From positions 1 to 55,871 of the forward strand of contig JACDUA010000024.1 of the NCBI GenBank assembly GCA_013519935.1: a DNA stretch of 55,871 nt. The letters are read 5' to 3'. A model generated the notes under the pieces. The model worked only from the letters and a program-made list of their open reading frames with translations, had not been told where the DNA came from and ran no database searches. Shown in pieces: positions 1-8,453 of the stretch. The first letter of the stretch is position 1. The number at the start of each line of letters is the position of its first letter. The translations under genes and the position numbers were made by a program. Source of the DNA: Ectothiorhodospiraceae bacterium WFHF3C12 (GTDB lineage Bacteria; Pseudomonadota; Gammaproteobacteria; Nitrococcales; Nitrococcaceae).

Positions 1-1191
1 GGCCTGCTCAGCCCGCGGCTGCCGTGCGGATGACGCTCGGGCGGTCGCGTCCGCACTCAGCCGGGTTCCGCCCGGCGCCGCGCCGGCCCCCTCATCAGCG
101 GTAGCCGGTTTGAAAGCAAGCATCCGCAACAGGATCATCTCGAAGCCGGAGCGCGGCCCCGGCGCCCAGGGTAGATCCCGCCGGCCGTTGAGGCCGATCT
201 GGTAATAGAGCTGCACATCCTCCCGGCTCAGCCCGGCCGCCAATGCGCCGATGCGTTCGGCGTCCGGCTCCTCGGTCCCCGGGGCGGTATCCGGCACGGA
301 CTGGATCAGTGCCAGTCGGTGTAGCACGGCGAGCAGCTCGCTCAGGGCATCGCCGAAATCCGGCGCCTGCTCCGCCATCCGGTCCACGACTTCCAGTAGC
401 GCCGCCCCGTCTTCGGCGGCCAGGCCCTCGAGCACTTCCAGGATGAACTCCCGCTCTATGCTGCCCAGCATGGCCCGCACTTCGTCCTCCCGGACCGCGC
501 CGCCACCGTAGGCGATGGCCTGGTCCAGCAGGCTCAAACCGTCACGCATGCTGCCATCGGCGGCGTGGGCCAGACGCGCAACCGCGCCCTGCTCCGCCTC
601 CACGCCCTCGGCCTCGATCACTGACTGCAGGTGCTCGGCTATGAGCGCCGCCGGCAGCCGCTTGAGATTGAACTGCAGGCAGCGCGACAGGATCGTGACC
701 GGCAGTTTCTGGGGGTCGGTGGTGGCCAGCAGGAACTTCACGTGCTCTGGCGGCTCTTCGAGGGTCTTGAGCAGCGCGTTGAAGGAATGCGACGAGAGCA
801 TGTGCACCTCGTCGATCAGGTAGACCTTGTAGCGGCCCCGCGTGGGCGCGTACTGGACGTTATCCAGCAGATCCCGCGTATCCTCCACCTTCGTGCGCGA
901 TGCGGCGTCCACCTCGATCAGGTCGACGAATCGGCCCTCGTCGATTTCCCGGCAGGCAGCGCACTCGCCACAGGGCGTGGCGGTAATGCCCGCCGACTCG
1001 CAGTTAAGGCACTTGGCCAGTATTCGCGCCAGGGTGGTCTTGCCCACGCCGCGTGTGCCCGTGAAGAGATAGGCATGGTGGAGCCGGCCATTCTCGAGAC
1101 CGTTGATCAGCGCCCGCAGGACGTGTTCCTGGCCGGCCATCGTCTGAAACGTGCGCGGCCGCCATTTGCGGGCCAGTACCTGATAACTCAT
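1..1191 (-). CDS. dnaX: DNA polymerase III subunit gamma/tau, N-terminal part (cut by window edge)
   Basis: This is the clamp-loader ATPase of the replicative polymerase. It starts at ATG 1191 (MSYQVLARKWRP) and stays open for 397 codons to base 1, so the C-terminal tau region and any gamma frameshift site lie outside the window. Visible features are Walker A GTRGVGKT (residues 45-52), a zinc cluster with Cys64, 74, 77 and 80, the DEVHM Walker B and the TTDPQKLPVTILSRC sensor region, all in the expected order and spacing. The SRP RNA gene lies upstream on the same strand, the usual gammaproteobacterial arrangement, although a sulfotransferase gene has been placed between them. Recognition is from conserved residues read directly. 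Confidence 0.97.
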   Translation of the reverse strand, partial: MSYQVLARKWRPRTFQTMAGQEHVLRALINGLENGRLHHAYLFTGTRGVGKTTLARILAKCLNCESAGITATPCGECAACREIDEGRFVDLIEVDAASRTKVEDTRDLLDNVQYAPTRGRYKVYLIDEVHMLSSHSFNALLKTLEEPPEHVKFLLATTDPQKLPVTILSRCLQFNLKRLPAALIAEHLQSVIEAEGVEAEQGAVARLAHAADGSMRDGLSLLDQAIAYGGGAVREDEVRAMLGSIEREFILEVLEGLAAEDGAALLEVVDRMAEQAPDFGDALSELLAVLHRLALIQSVPDTAPGTEEPDAERIGALAAGLSREDVQLYYQIGLNGRRDLPWAPGPRSGFEMILLRMLAFKPATADEGAGAAPGGTRLSADATARASSARQPRAEQA

Positions 1192-1501
1192 GGGCGCGGG
1201 ATCCGAACGCTGCGTTAGGTTCAACGAAGCCCGGATTCTACCATCGGCCGAGAGCCGCGGCCGAGCCTTCGGAAACGGTTGCTGGTACCGGCCCCGAATT
1301 TACCCATTCACGGCAGCGACCCCAGCGACACCACGACGTCGTTCCCATTCACGTCCTCGTAACCGGCAGGTATCAAAATGCGCCAAGTGCGCAGGCCATG
1401 GGCACTGTCTCTTGCCCGGCGGCCTGTCACTGGGTGAGGTCACTCCGGGAGCCCCGCCTCACCGACAGAACCGGAAACCTGCCGAATCGGGGGGCAGCCG
1501 C
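1192..1501. other. Divergent intergenic region between dnaX and the sulfotransferase gene
   Basis: About 310 bases with no credible gene. It must carry promoters for dnaX (leftward) and for the sulfotransferase (rightward). I looked for -35/-10 pairs on both strands and found none I would defend, and no strong hairpin. Confidence 0.5.
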
Positions 1502-2116
1502 ATGGCCGTCGTCGAGGATATGATACTGATCACCGGACACCCGCGTTCGGGCACACACTTCACCGCGAAGGTTCTGCGCCGGCTGGGTTACCCGACCAGC
1601 TGCGAAGGCAGGAATCTCAGGCCCGGCAAGACCTGGTTCGTTTCCAGCTGGAAGCATGCCCAGCCCGGCACGTTCCACTTCCGGTTGGGGAGCAGACCGA
1701 TCCACACCGGGTTCAAACGCGTGCTGCACCAGGTACGCCATCCCCTGTCCGTGATTTCGTCGTCGACGACGCTGTCGCACCTGACCACCGACCACATCCG
1801 CAAGTACGTGGACCTGCCGGAACCAAGCATCCGCCGGAATCAGCCGGTCAAGCTGTGCATGCGCTCCTGGCTGGAATGGAACCGGATGATCGAGGATCAG
1901 GCCGATTGGCGGTTCCAGCTGGAAGAGCTGCAAGAGCTCTTCCCGGCGCTCTGCCGCCAACTGAGCATTCCCCCGCGGCAACTGCCGCGCATGGGCAAAG
2001 GCAGCCGGAATGCGCGCAAACACAGCCATTGGTCCTGGGACGACCTGGACAGGCAGTGTCCGGTGCTCACACGCGAGATCAAGGAACAGGCACAGCGGTA
2101 CGGATACGCCGACTGA
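1502..2116 (+). CDS. Small sulfotransferase-family protein
   Basis: A 204-residue protein with the two PAPS-binding signatures of sulfotransferases. The 5'-phosphosulfate loop reads GHPRSGTHF (residues 12-20) and the 3'-phosphate site reads VRHPLSVISSS (78-88). The family moves a sulfuryl group from PAPS to a hydroxyl or amine acceptor; the acceptor here cannot be told. I start at ATG 1502, which has a G-rich ribosome site about six bases upstream. The reading frame is open further upstream, but that part has no family similarity. It ends about 80 bases from the 3' end of the SRP RNA, which converges on it. It is shorter than typical sulfotransferases of about 280 residues, and the C-terminal half is poorly conserved by eye. 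Confidence 0.75.
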   Translation: MAVVEDMILITGHPRSGTHFTAKVLRRLGYPTSCEGRNLRPGKTWFVSSWKHAQPGTFHFRLGSRPIHTGFKRVLHQVRHPLSVISSSTTLSHLTTDHIRKYVDLPEPSIRRNQPVKLCMRSWLEWNRMIEDQADWRFQLEELQELFPALCRQLSIPPRQLPRMGKGSRNARKHSHWSWDDLDRQCPVLTREIKEQAQRYGYAD

Positions 2117-2194
2117 ATCGGGGCCGGCTGCGGCCTGGGCCATGCCGCGCTTCGGGCAGTCGCGGCGCCGATGGTGAATGACGCGCTAAATGGA

Positions 2195-2304
2195 GGTGGC
2201 AACGCCAGCCACACCCCGGCGCCCGAGTCCACTGCTACCGCTGCTCCCTTCCGGGCCTGACGGGGTTTGCAGCTTGTCGTCGCGGGGGGACCGACGCCGC
2301 CACC
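2195..2304 (-). ncRNA. ffs: Signal recognition particle 4.5S RNA (bacterial small SRP RNA)
   Basis: On the minus strand the conserved SRP apical domain is present: GTCAGGCCCGGAAGGGAGCA followed by GCGGTAGCAG, the Ffh-binding asymmetric loop and GGAA-type tetraloop. The ends GGTGGC (2304-2299) and GCCACC (2200-2195) pair to close the rod. The RNA binds Ffh to target membrane proteins co-translationally. The exact ends are inferred from the closing stem and could shift by several bases. Its place upstream of dnaX on the same strand fits gammaproteobacteria. Confidence 0.92.
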
Positions 2305-2456
2305 ATCGTGCCGGCGCCTGTCGGGTAGCGGTCCGCGGATTCCGGTCATCGATCAACCGCGTCCGGACGTACCCAACACCGGGAGCGAGAACGGTAAAGA
2401 GCGGCGGTGGGGTTGTCAATCGCGAAGCGTCGGGGAAATGGCTGTCGCGAAGGCCT

Positions 2457-3203
2457 TCAACGTCCGCCCGCCACGTCCAGCAGCGTGCCGCTGGTATACG
2501 AGGCCCTGTCGGAGAGCAACCAGAGGATGGCCTCCGCCACCTCTTCGGGATAGCCGCCCCGCTGCATGGGCACCGACGCCTTGAGGCGGTCGACCCGCTC
2601 CGGATCGCCGCCGCTGGCATGAATGTCGGTGTAGATCAGCCCGGGGCGCACCGCGTTGACCCGGATGCCCTCGGCGGCGACTTCCTTGGCAAGCCCGATG
2701 GTGAAGGTATCGATGGCCCCCTTGGCGGCCGCGTAGTCCACGAACTCGTTCGGCGAACCCAGGCGTGCGGCGGCGGACGATATATTCACAATGGCGCCGC
2801 CCGCGCCGCCGTGGGTCGTGGACATGCGCCGGACCGCCTCCCGCGCGCACAGGAAACTGCCGATGACGTTCGTGGCGAAGACGCGATGCAGGCGCGCGGC
2901 GTCCATCCCCTCCACCCGGGACTGCACCTCCAGGATACCGGCGTTGTTCACGAGCGCGGTCACCGGTCCCAGGGTGTCGTCCACCTGCCGGAAGAGCCGC
3001 TCGACGTCCTCCTCACGGCTCACGTCCACGGCCGCCGTCATCGCGGTGCCGCCGTCCTGACGGATATCGGCAGCGATCGCCTCTGCGGGCTCACGCCCGT
3101 GGAAGTACCCGATACACACCGCATAGCCGGCATTAGCGGCAAGCAACGCGGTAACCGCGCCGATGCCCCGGCTGCCGCCGGTGATGACCATGACCTTATC
3201 CAC
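2457..3203 (-). CDS. SDR-family NAD(P)-dependent oxidoreductase
   Basis: A classical short-chain dehydrogenase of 248 residues. It has the dinucleotide loop TGGSRGIG (residues 8-15), NNAG (86-89), the catalytic Ser in NISS (142-143), and YAAAK with Tyr157 and Lys161. The small charged residues after the glycine loop do not decide NAD from NADP. I choose GTG 3203 because GGAG lies eight bases upstream and the resulting start (VDKVMVITGG) matches the family; a longer TTG start at 3227 is possible. The substrate is unknown. It resembles the glucose-1-dehydrogenase-like or YgfF group, a guess from overall flavour only. It is transcribed toward the SRP RNA and is divergent from the HhH gene. Confidence 0.88.
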   Translation of the reverse strand: MDKVMVITGGSRGIGAVTALLAANAGYAVCIGYFHGREPAEAIAADIRQDGGTAMTAAVDVSREEDVERLFRQVDDTLGPVTALVNNAGILEVQSRVEGMDAARLHRVFATNVIGSFLCAREAVRRMSTTHGGAGGAIVNISSAAARLGSPNEFVDYAAAKGAIDTFTIGLAKEVAAEGIRVNAVRPGLIYTDIHASGGDPERVDRLKASVPMQRGGYPEEVAEAILWLLSDRASYTSGTLLDVAGGR

Positions 3204-3356
3204 GATTCTCACTCCGTTGCTGACCAACCCACGCTCCTATAGGCATGTCTACAGCAAGGGGGTTCAACCCCGCAATGCGCCATGCGCCCATGGGTCGCGG
3301 ATCAGGCATCGAGCCGCCATAATCCCGGCAACACGGAGTCGCCCCCGGAGCAATGC

Positions 3357-4241
3357 ATGGCGAGACCGGATAGCGCCGATAACCATGCCGTTGCCGAAAA
3401 GCTGCGCGAGGCGGCGGACCTGCTCGAGCAGCAGGGCGCCAATCCGTTCCGCGTCGGCGCCTATCGCCGGGCCGCGCAGACGGTCGCGCAGCTGGACGAA
3501 GACCTGTGGCGGCGGCTCGAGAGCCAGGGTATCGAGGGTCTGACCGCGCTACCGGATATCGGGCAGGGCATCGCCAGCGCCATTGCGGAAATCCTGCGCA
3601 CCGGCCGCTGGGCGCAGCTGGAACGCCTGCGCGGCACCCTGGACCCGGTCAGGCTTTTCCAGACGGTTCCGGGCATCGGGCCGGCCCTCGCCCGCCGCAT
3701 CCATGAAACCCTTCACGTGGACACCCTGGAAGCGCTGGAGCTGGCCGCCCACGACGGCAGTCTTGAGTCCGTGCCCGGCGTGGGCAGGCGACGCGCGGCG
3801 GCCATCCGAGCGGTGCTGGAGAGCATGCTCGGCCGGGTCCGTCGGGCGCGCACGCCGAGCCGTCCACACGTCCCACAGGCGCATATGGTGCTGGATGTGG
3901 ACGCGGAATACCGCGACAAGGCAGCGTCGGGCGAGCTGCCCGCCATTGCACCCAAGCGATTCAATCCCACCGGCGAAGCCTGGCTGCCCATCCTGCACAC
4001 GAGCCGTGACGGCTGGCATTTCACGGCCCTGTTTTCCAATACGGCCCGCGCGCACGAACTCGAGCGCACGCAGGATTGGGTGGTGGTGTATTTCTACGAC
4101 GACGATCATCACCGGGAAGGCCAGCATACGGTGGTGACGGAGACACGCGGCCCGCTCACGGGGAGACGCGTAATCCGCGGCCGTGAGGCCGAGTGCCGGG
4201 CGCTTCTGGCGGATTCTGAAACGGCGAAGGCGCAGCCTTGA
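3357..4241 (+). CDS. PolX-like helix-hairpin-helix DNA-binding protein without polymerase domain
   Basis: A 294-residue protein. The N-terminal 155 residues resemble the 8-kDa and fingers segments of family X DNA polymerases, starting with a helical NHAVAEKLREAADLLEQ stretch. Three helix-hairpin-helix motifs follow: LPDIGQGIASAI (65-76), VPGIGPALARRI (104-115) and VPGVGRRRAAAI (139-150). No catalytic aspartates of a palm domain and no PHP domain follow. Instead there is a C-terminal domain of about 110 residues with WVVVYFYDDDHHREGQ, which I do not recognise. The start is ATG 3357 with GGAG five to seven bases upstream. A role in binding damaged or branched DNA is inferred from the HhH motifs only. 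Confidence 0.72.
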   Translation: MARPDSADNHAVAEKLREAADLLEQQGANPFRVGAYRRAAQTVAQLDEDLWRRLESQGIEGLTALPDIGQGIASAIAEILRTGRWAQLERLRGTLDPVRLFQTVPGIGPALARRIHETLHVDTLEALELAAHDGSLESVPGVGRRRAAAIRAVLESMLGRVRRARTPSRPHVPQAHMVLDVDAEYRDKAASGELPAIAPKRFNPTGEAWLPILHTSRDGWHFTALFSNTARAHELERTQDWVVVYFYDDDHHREGQHTVVTETRGPLTGRRVIRGREAECRALLADSETAKAQP

Positions 4242-4298
4242 CGCGGTAGCGCTCAGCGGCCGCTTCGCGGGCAGGCCGCCGGACGCGTGGCTCCGTCC

Positions 4299-5459
4299 TC
4301 ATCCGCGCGAGAACGCCCCCGCCCGGAACCGCGGCACCGCCAGCAGCGCGCCCGAGGCCAGCGCCGCCACCGCGACCAGGAACAGGGACTGGTAGCCGGC
4401 GCCGGCCTCGTAAGCCATGGACATGAACTGCCCGGTGCCAGCCTGGGCGGCAGCGAAAGCCGCCGTGGCCCAACCCCAGGCGCGAGCTTGCATGCCCGCT
4501 GGCGCGAGTTCCGTTACGCGTCCCGCGGCAAGGGTAACCATCGCCGGAACCAGGGCGCCCACACTCAGTGAGGACAGGGCCAGCGCCAGCTCGCTGCTGC
4601 TGAAGAGCGGTAGCGCCACACCCGCCGATTTCATCGCCAGCGCCGCCGCCAGGGCCCTGCCGAATCCCAGGCGGGCCGAGGCGGCAGCCGCGAGCCACGG
4701 CCCCGCCACCGCACCGATGCCGAACAGGGCCCACTGGTAACCGGCGACGCCCATCCCCAGGCCCAGCCCGCGAGCGATGTAGTCCGACCAGAAGACCGTA
4801 TGCGGCACGAATCCAACCGCATCCAGCGCGTAAGCGGCGAGCACCAGCCAGAGCACGGACGAAACCACGGCGCCACTGGTAACCGGTCCCGAGTGGCGGA
4901 ATGCGGGCACCGACCGCCAGTGACGGAGCGTGTAGAGCGTCGGGAGCAAGGCCAACACGGAAAGAACCAGCCACGTGCCCGTCAGCGACCACGCCGAGAG
5001 CGTCGGCACCACCGTTGCCGCGAACAGAATGCCCGCGCCGATACCGCTGAAGACGATACCGCCGGCCCGGCTGCGGCGCTCGGGCTGAGAGCCGCCAAGC
5101 ACCGTCGACACCCCCAGAACAACCAGCACGGCGCCCGTGACACCGGAGATCAACCGCCAACCGACGAACCACGTGAACGACGACGGAAAGGCGCAGGCAA
5201 CGAAGCTGGCCACGGTGAAGGCGAAGGCTGCCGGCACCACCGTGGCAACGCCGAAGCGCAGACCCAGGCGGTGAGCCATCAGGGCGCCGAGCAGGTACCC
5301 GGCCAGGTTGGCCGCACCCAGATACGCCGCCTCTGCCGCGGTGAACCAGCCTTCCTCCACGAGCGCCGGCAGCAACGGCGTGTACGCAAAGCGCGCCAGG
5401 CCGATGCCCACCAGCGTCGCGCAGAGACCGTCCAGCGGTGTGGGCGTGGCTCGTGTCAT
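4299..5459 (-). CDS. YbfB/YjiJ-type MFS transporter
   Basis: A 386-residue inner-membrane protein, almost all hydrophobic segments joined by short Arg-containing loops, consistent with 12 membrane helices. The N-terminus LVGIGLARFAYTPLLPALV followed by a GAANLAGYLLGALMAHRLG segment is typical of the YbfB/YjiJ branch of the major facilitator superfamily. The substrate is unknown. It is transcribed divergently from a LysR regulator about 110 bases away, so it is probably that regulator's target. It converges with the HhH gene with a short gap. Confidence 0.88.
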   Translation of the reverse strand: MTRATPTPLDGLCATLVGIGLARFAYTPLLPALVEEGWFTAAEAAYLGAANLAGYLLGALMAHRLGLRFGVATVVPAAFAFTVASFVACAFPSSFTWFVGWRLISGVTGAVLVVLGVSTVLGGSQPERRSRAGGIVFSGIGAGILFAATVVPTLSAWSLTGTWLVLSVLALLPTLYTLRHWRSVPAFRHSGPVTSGAVVSSVLWLVLAAYALDAVGFVPHTVFWSDYIARGLGLGMGVAGYQWALFGIGAVAGPWLAAAASARLGFGRALAAALAMKSAGVALPLFSSSELALALSSLSVGALVPAMVTLAAGRVTELAPAGMQARAWGWATAAFAAAQAGTGQFMSMAYEAGAGYQSLFLVAVAALASGALLAVPRFRAGAFSRG

Positions 5460-5509
5460 GGCTGTCTCCTGGCTCGAAACGGCTACAGGTTAGCCATGAC
5501 CTTTGATCA

Positions 5510-5524
5510 TTTCTAACGATGAAA
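5510..5524. promoter_or_regulatory. Candidate LysR-type operator (T-N11-A box)
   Basis: A 15-base dyad, TTTC-N7-GAAA, sits in the MFS/LysR divergent intergenic region. It fits the T-N11-A core of LysR-family binding sites and lies in an AT-richer patch than its surroundings. Its position between the two start codons supports shared control. This is inference from pattern alone. Confidence 0.45.
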
Positions 5525-5567
5525 TATGATTAAGCTAATCTCCATTGACGATCCAAGAGGCCGGCTA

Positions 5568-6455
5568 GTGGAAATCAGATCCCTGCGGCTGTTCGTGGCC
5601 GTCGCGGAAGCGGGTGGCTTCGCGCGGGCGGCACAACGCGAGCACACGGTGCAGTCAAACGTGACCGCGCATATCCGCAAGCTTGAGTCCGCCCTCGAAT
5701 CGGAGCTATTCGACCGAAGCGGCCGGCGGGTAAGCCTGACGCCGGCTGGACGCCAGCTAATGGACTATGCGCGCCGGATCCTGCACCTGCATGACGAGGC
5801 CGAAAACCGGATAGCCGCTGCCGGAGAGGTCGCTGGGCCCTTGCGGCTGGGCGCGATGGAGACGGCGGCGGCGGTTCGGTTGCCGCCGATGCTGCGGAGC
5901 TTCCACGCCCAGTGGCCATCGGTGAGCCTGTCGCTCAACACCGGTCCGACCGGCGACCTCGTCGACGCGGTGCTGGCCGACGAGCTGGACGCCGCGTTCA
6001 TCAGCGGAGAGCCGGGGGATTCGCGGCTCGACGCGCACACGGTGTTCGCCGAAGAGCTGGTGCTGGTCACGGACGTCGACATCCAGAGCCTCACGCCGGC
6101 GGACCATCTTCGGGAACACACCCTCATCGCCTTCCGCGAGACCTGCGCCTATCGCCGCCAGATGGACGCCTACCTTGCCGCCCAGGGGGTTGCGCCCAGG
6201 CGCATCCTGGAGTTCGGCACCCTGGACGGCATGCTCGGCTGCGTCAGCGCGGGGATGGGGGCCACGATCCTGCCTTTGGCGACCGTGCAGCATCACCTGT
6301 CACGCTACCAGCTCGTGGCCACGGCGCTGCCGCCGGAGTTCGCCCGGGTCACGACGTCGGTAATTCACCGGGTGGGTGCCGATGCACGCCAGCCTTTGAA
6401 AGCGTTTCTCGAGCTCGTTGAAGCGCACGCGGATCTGTCGGCAGCCGCGGCCTAG
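5568..6455 (+). CDS. LysR-family transcriptional regulator
   Basis: A 295-residue LysR-type regulator. The N-terminal winged helix-turn-helix reads EIRSLRLFVAVAEAGGFARA then QSNVTAHIRKLE, the usual LysR recognition helix, followed by LTPAGRQLMDYARRIL. The rest fits a periplasmic-binding-protein-like effector domain. I choose GTG 5568: AAGAGG lies seven bases upstream and the start aligns with typical LysR proteins. An ATG at 5526 would add 14 residues through the likely operator. It probably controls the divergent MFS gene. Its stop codon interlocks with the stop of the next, convergent gene (CTAG at 6452-6455). Confidence 0.92.
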   Translation: MEIRSLRLFVAVAEAGGFARAAQREHTVQSNVTAHIRKLESALESELFDRSGRRVSLTPAGRQLMDYARRILHLHDEAENRIAAAGEVAGPLRLGAMETAAAVRLPPMLRSFHAQWPSVSLSLNTGPTGDLVDAVLADELDAAFISGEPGDSRLDAHTVFAEELVLVTDVDIQSLTPADHLREHTLIAFRETCAYRRQMDAYLAAQGVAPRRILEFGTLDGMLGCVSAGMGATILPLATVQHHLSRYQLVATALPPEFARVTTSVIHRVGADARQPLKAFLELVEAHADLSAAAA

Positions 6456-6904
6456 TTGTTACTCATGGACCAGGAGGTACGGTAAATCTCCCCCGTCCAC
6501 GACTGCACAGTCAGCCAGAGCCGTTCGTCCTGCTCCCGCTCAGGAGGATACGGCACGTGGACGTGCTTCGTGGGGCCGTGGCCGTGAATCACCCCCAGCC
6601 CGTCCTCCGGCAATGGCGGTGGATCGTCGCTCACGATCAGGTAGGCGGTGCGGATGCGCTCCAGGCAGCCCTCGCAGAACACCACGCTGAAGTCCTTGAA
6701 AAGTTGCCCTTCGTGGGCGTAGGGCGGCTCGGAGTCCGCCGGTGTCGGCGTCGCCGTGAACGACGCGCCGAAGCGTTGCTCCGGCAACGGCTCTTGCCCC
6801 GAAGGCGGGGTGAACATGTCGTAGAGGAAATACACCGGCGCCAGGAGCACGAGCCCGTTGATAAGGTACTTCCAGCGAGCCGGCTTCGCCTTTCGCGCTT
6901 TCAT
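6452..6904 (-). CDS. Small membrane-anchored protein coupled to the PepSY gene
   Basis: A 150-residue protein I do not recognise. A basic N-terminus (MKARKAKPARWKY) leads into one membrane helix (about residues 14-30), then a periplasmic-side domain rich in Pro, Glu and Gly with a CEGC motif and a GHGPTKHVHVPY stretch whose His and Cys residues could bind metal or haem. It overlaps the upstream PepSY gene by ATGA, so it is translated with it and probably acts with it. CxxC plus clustered His next to a PepSY ferric-reductase-like protein suggests a redox or metal role; that is inference. Confidence 0.7.
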   Translation of the reverse strand: MKARKAKPARWKYLINGLVLLAPVYFLYDMFTPPSGQEPLPEQRFGASFTATPTPADSEPPYAHEGQLFKDFSVVFCEGCLERIRTAYLIVSDDPPPLPEDGLGVIHGHGPTKHVHVPYPPEREQDERLWLTVQSWTGEIYRTSWSMSNN

Positions 6905-8079
6905 GCCCGGGCATCCTCCAGCCGCAGGCCCTCCGGGTCACCCGCGGACGCGACGCCCTGCGCCGCCGGCGCCTTCCGCGCACCCTTGGCCGTGCGTTTC
7001 AGCCAGATCATGAACCCGGTGATCGACATTCCGGTGAGGAGCACGCCGAAGACGAACCAGACGATCTTGGTCCAGATGCCGCCGAGCGTTCCGTAGTGCA
7101 GCGGATCGGCGATGTGGGTGAATGTCTGGAAGACCCCCATATCCGCCGGCTGGCGGCTCTGGGCTATGTCGCCGGTCCACGGGTTGATGAAGGCGCGGTA
7201 CGAGTACTGGTCGTACAGGAAGGCCTCCCCCGAACCGGCGATATCGAAATGTCCGCGGCTGTATTCGGGGAACCTGACCCAGGCCGGCCGCATGGACGGA
7301 TGCTCCCCACGGGCGATGGCCAGCGCCTCCGACAGCGTCACGCCGGTCGGAGGGCGTCCGTCGGTGATGGGCACGTCGGATAGCGCGAGCGGCTCGGGGT
7401 GTTCCCAGGCCCTGATATCGTTGTGCCAGAGCACGCCCTGGGTCAGGTACCACAGCCCCGTCAGCCCCATGATCAGGAGAAACCAGAGGGACCAGGCACC
7501 TGCGAGACGATGCAGGTCGCCCAGGAAGGCGCGGCCGCCCTTGCCCACGCGGAGCCGGGGTTGCGTGTAGGCGCGCCAGAATCGCCGGTAGATGACCATC
7601 CCCGTGCCGAATGCCCCCAACACCACGATGGACATGGCCCCGACCAGGTAGTACCCGATGCTGTAACCGTTCTGCCAGGGGAACAGCAGCCACCCGTGCA
7701 GGGATCGCATGAACTCGATGAACGTGGTGCCGCCGCCCACCGATTGCACCTCCCCCGTATACTGATTCACGTAGGCTAGCGAGTCGGCGGTCTCCGGGCT
7801 GCGGAACTGCACGGCCGTGACCAGGTACGGCTCGAAGGTCATCACGCGGGCGATCTCCGCCTCCGGAACACTCGCCCTGACGGCCTCGACGAGCTCGGGT
7901 ATGGGCTTCGCCGGGAGATCGTCCGGGTTTGACGCCCTGGCATCCGGGTTGGTGAGCCACGTGATCTCGTGGCTCATGACGGCGATCGTGCCGGTGAGGC
8001 AGATGAAGCAGAACAGCAGCCAGATCGGCAGCGACAGCCAGCCGTGGACCAGAAACCAGAGGCGCCTGTTGATTCGCAT
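6901..8079 (-). CDS. PepSY-associated transmembrane protein
   Basis: A 392-residue PepSY_TM family inner-membrane protein. It begins NRRLWFLVHGWLSLPIWLLF, has the conserved RSLHGWLL and GDLHRLAGAWSLWFLLIMG segments, and ends with a membrane helix before a basic tail. The paired His residues in membrane helices are those thought to bind haem in related proteins. The family is often found with siderophore receptors and is linked to ferric reduction. Here no receptor is adjacent, but the gene has its own good promoter with a Fur-like spacer. It is translationally coupled to the small CxxC protein downstream. Confidence 0.88.
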   Translation of the reverse strand: MRINRRLWFLVHGWLSLPIWLLFCFICLTGTIAVMSHEITWLTNPDARASNPDDLPAKPIPELVEAVRASVPEAEIARVMTFEPYLVTAVQFRSPETADSLAYVNQYTGEVQSVGGGTTFIEFMRSLHGWLLFPWQNGYSIGYYLVGAMSIVVLGAFGTGMVIYRRFWRAYTQPRLRVGKGGRAFLGDLHRLAGAWSLWFLLIMGLTGLWYLTQGVLWHNDIRAWEHPEPLALSDVPITDGRPPTGVTLSEALAIARGEHPSMRPAWVRFPEYSRGHFDIAGSGEAFLYDQYSYRAFINPWTGDIAQSRQPADMGVFQTFTHIADPLHYGTLGGIWTKIVWFVFGVLLTGMSITGFMIWLKRTAKGARKAPAAQGVASAGDPEGLRLEDARA

Positions 8080-8453
8080 TAAGAAGTTCCCGTCGTCTTG
8101 TTATCCCGGACGCGGTGACCGGTCTGGTGTCGAGTACCCGCGGCCCTGCGTCGCGGCAGGATTATAAACGCGAATTATTATTACTTACAAAATTTGGATC
8201 CGTATTGCTCTGCCGCTGCTGGACCGTCATCGTGCAACCGGGCGGGACGTCATTGGGAACCAACCGTGCAATACACAGGAAGGCGCTCAGTGGGCCGTTG
8301 CCCCATTTGAGCAATCTACGATTGATGGCAGTCAACTCTCGGGGGCTCGCTCTGGCATAACCTCCCCCTCTCACGTGAATCAAGGCACGCGACCGTTGGG
8401 CACGGGGTCCGGTGAACGGTCAGCGAGGCCATTCTTGGGAAGAGGCGTTTGCA
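8080..8453. other. Divergent intergenic region between the PepSY and LysM-barrel genes
   Basis: About 370 bases without a credible gene. The left part holds an AT-rich island (about 8160-8200) with the PepSY promoter. The rest is ordinary GC-rich sequence. I see no convincing promoter for the rightward LysM gene and no strong hairpin. Confidence 0.5.
8161..8190 (-). promoter_or_regulatory. Sigma-70-type promoter of the PepSY operon, with Fur-like spacer
   Basis: Minus strand: -35 TTGTAA (8190-8185), an 18-base spacer, and a perfect -10 TATAAT (8166-8161). Transcription would start near 8154, leaving a leader of about 75 bases before ATG 8079. The spacer contains TAATAATAATT, which matches part of a Fur box (nine of fourteen positions of the 7-1-7 consensus). 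The promoter call is direct reading; iron control is inferred and fits the PepSY family. Confidence 0.6.

Noticed and set aside
1190-1501. N-terminal extension of the sulfotransferase by 104 residues
   Set aside because: The extension is Arg/Pro-rich with no similarity; ATG 1502 has a ribosome site and leads straight into the PAPS loop.
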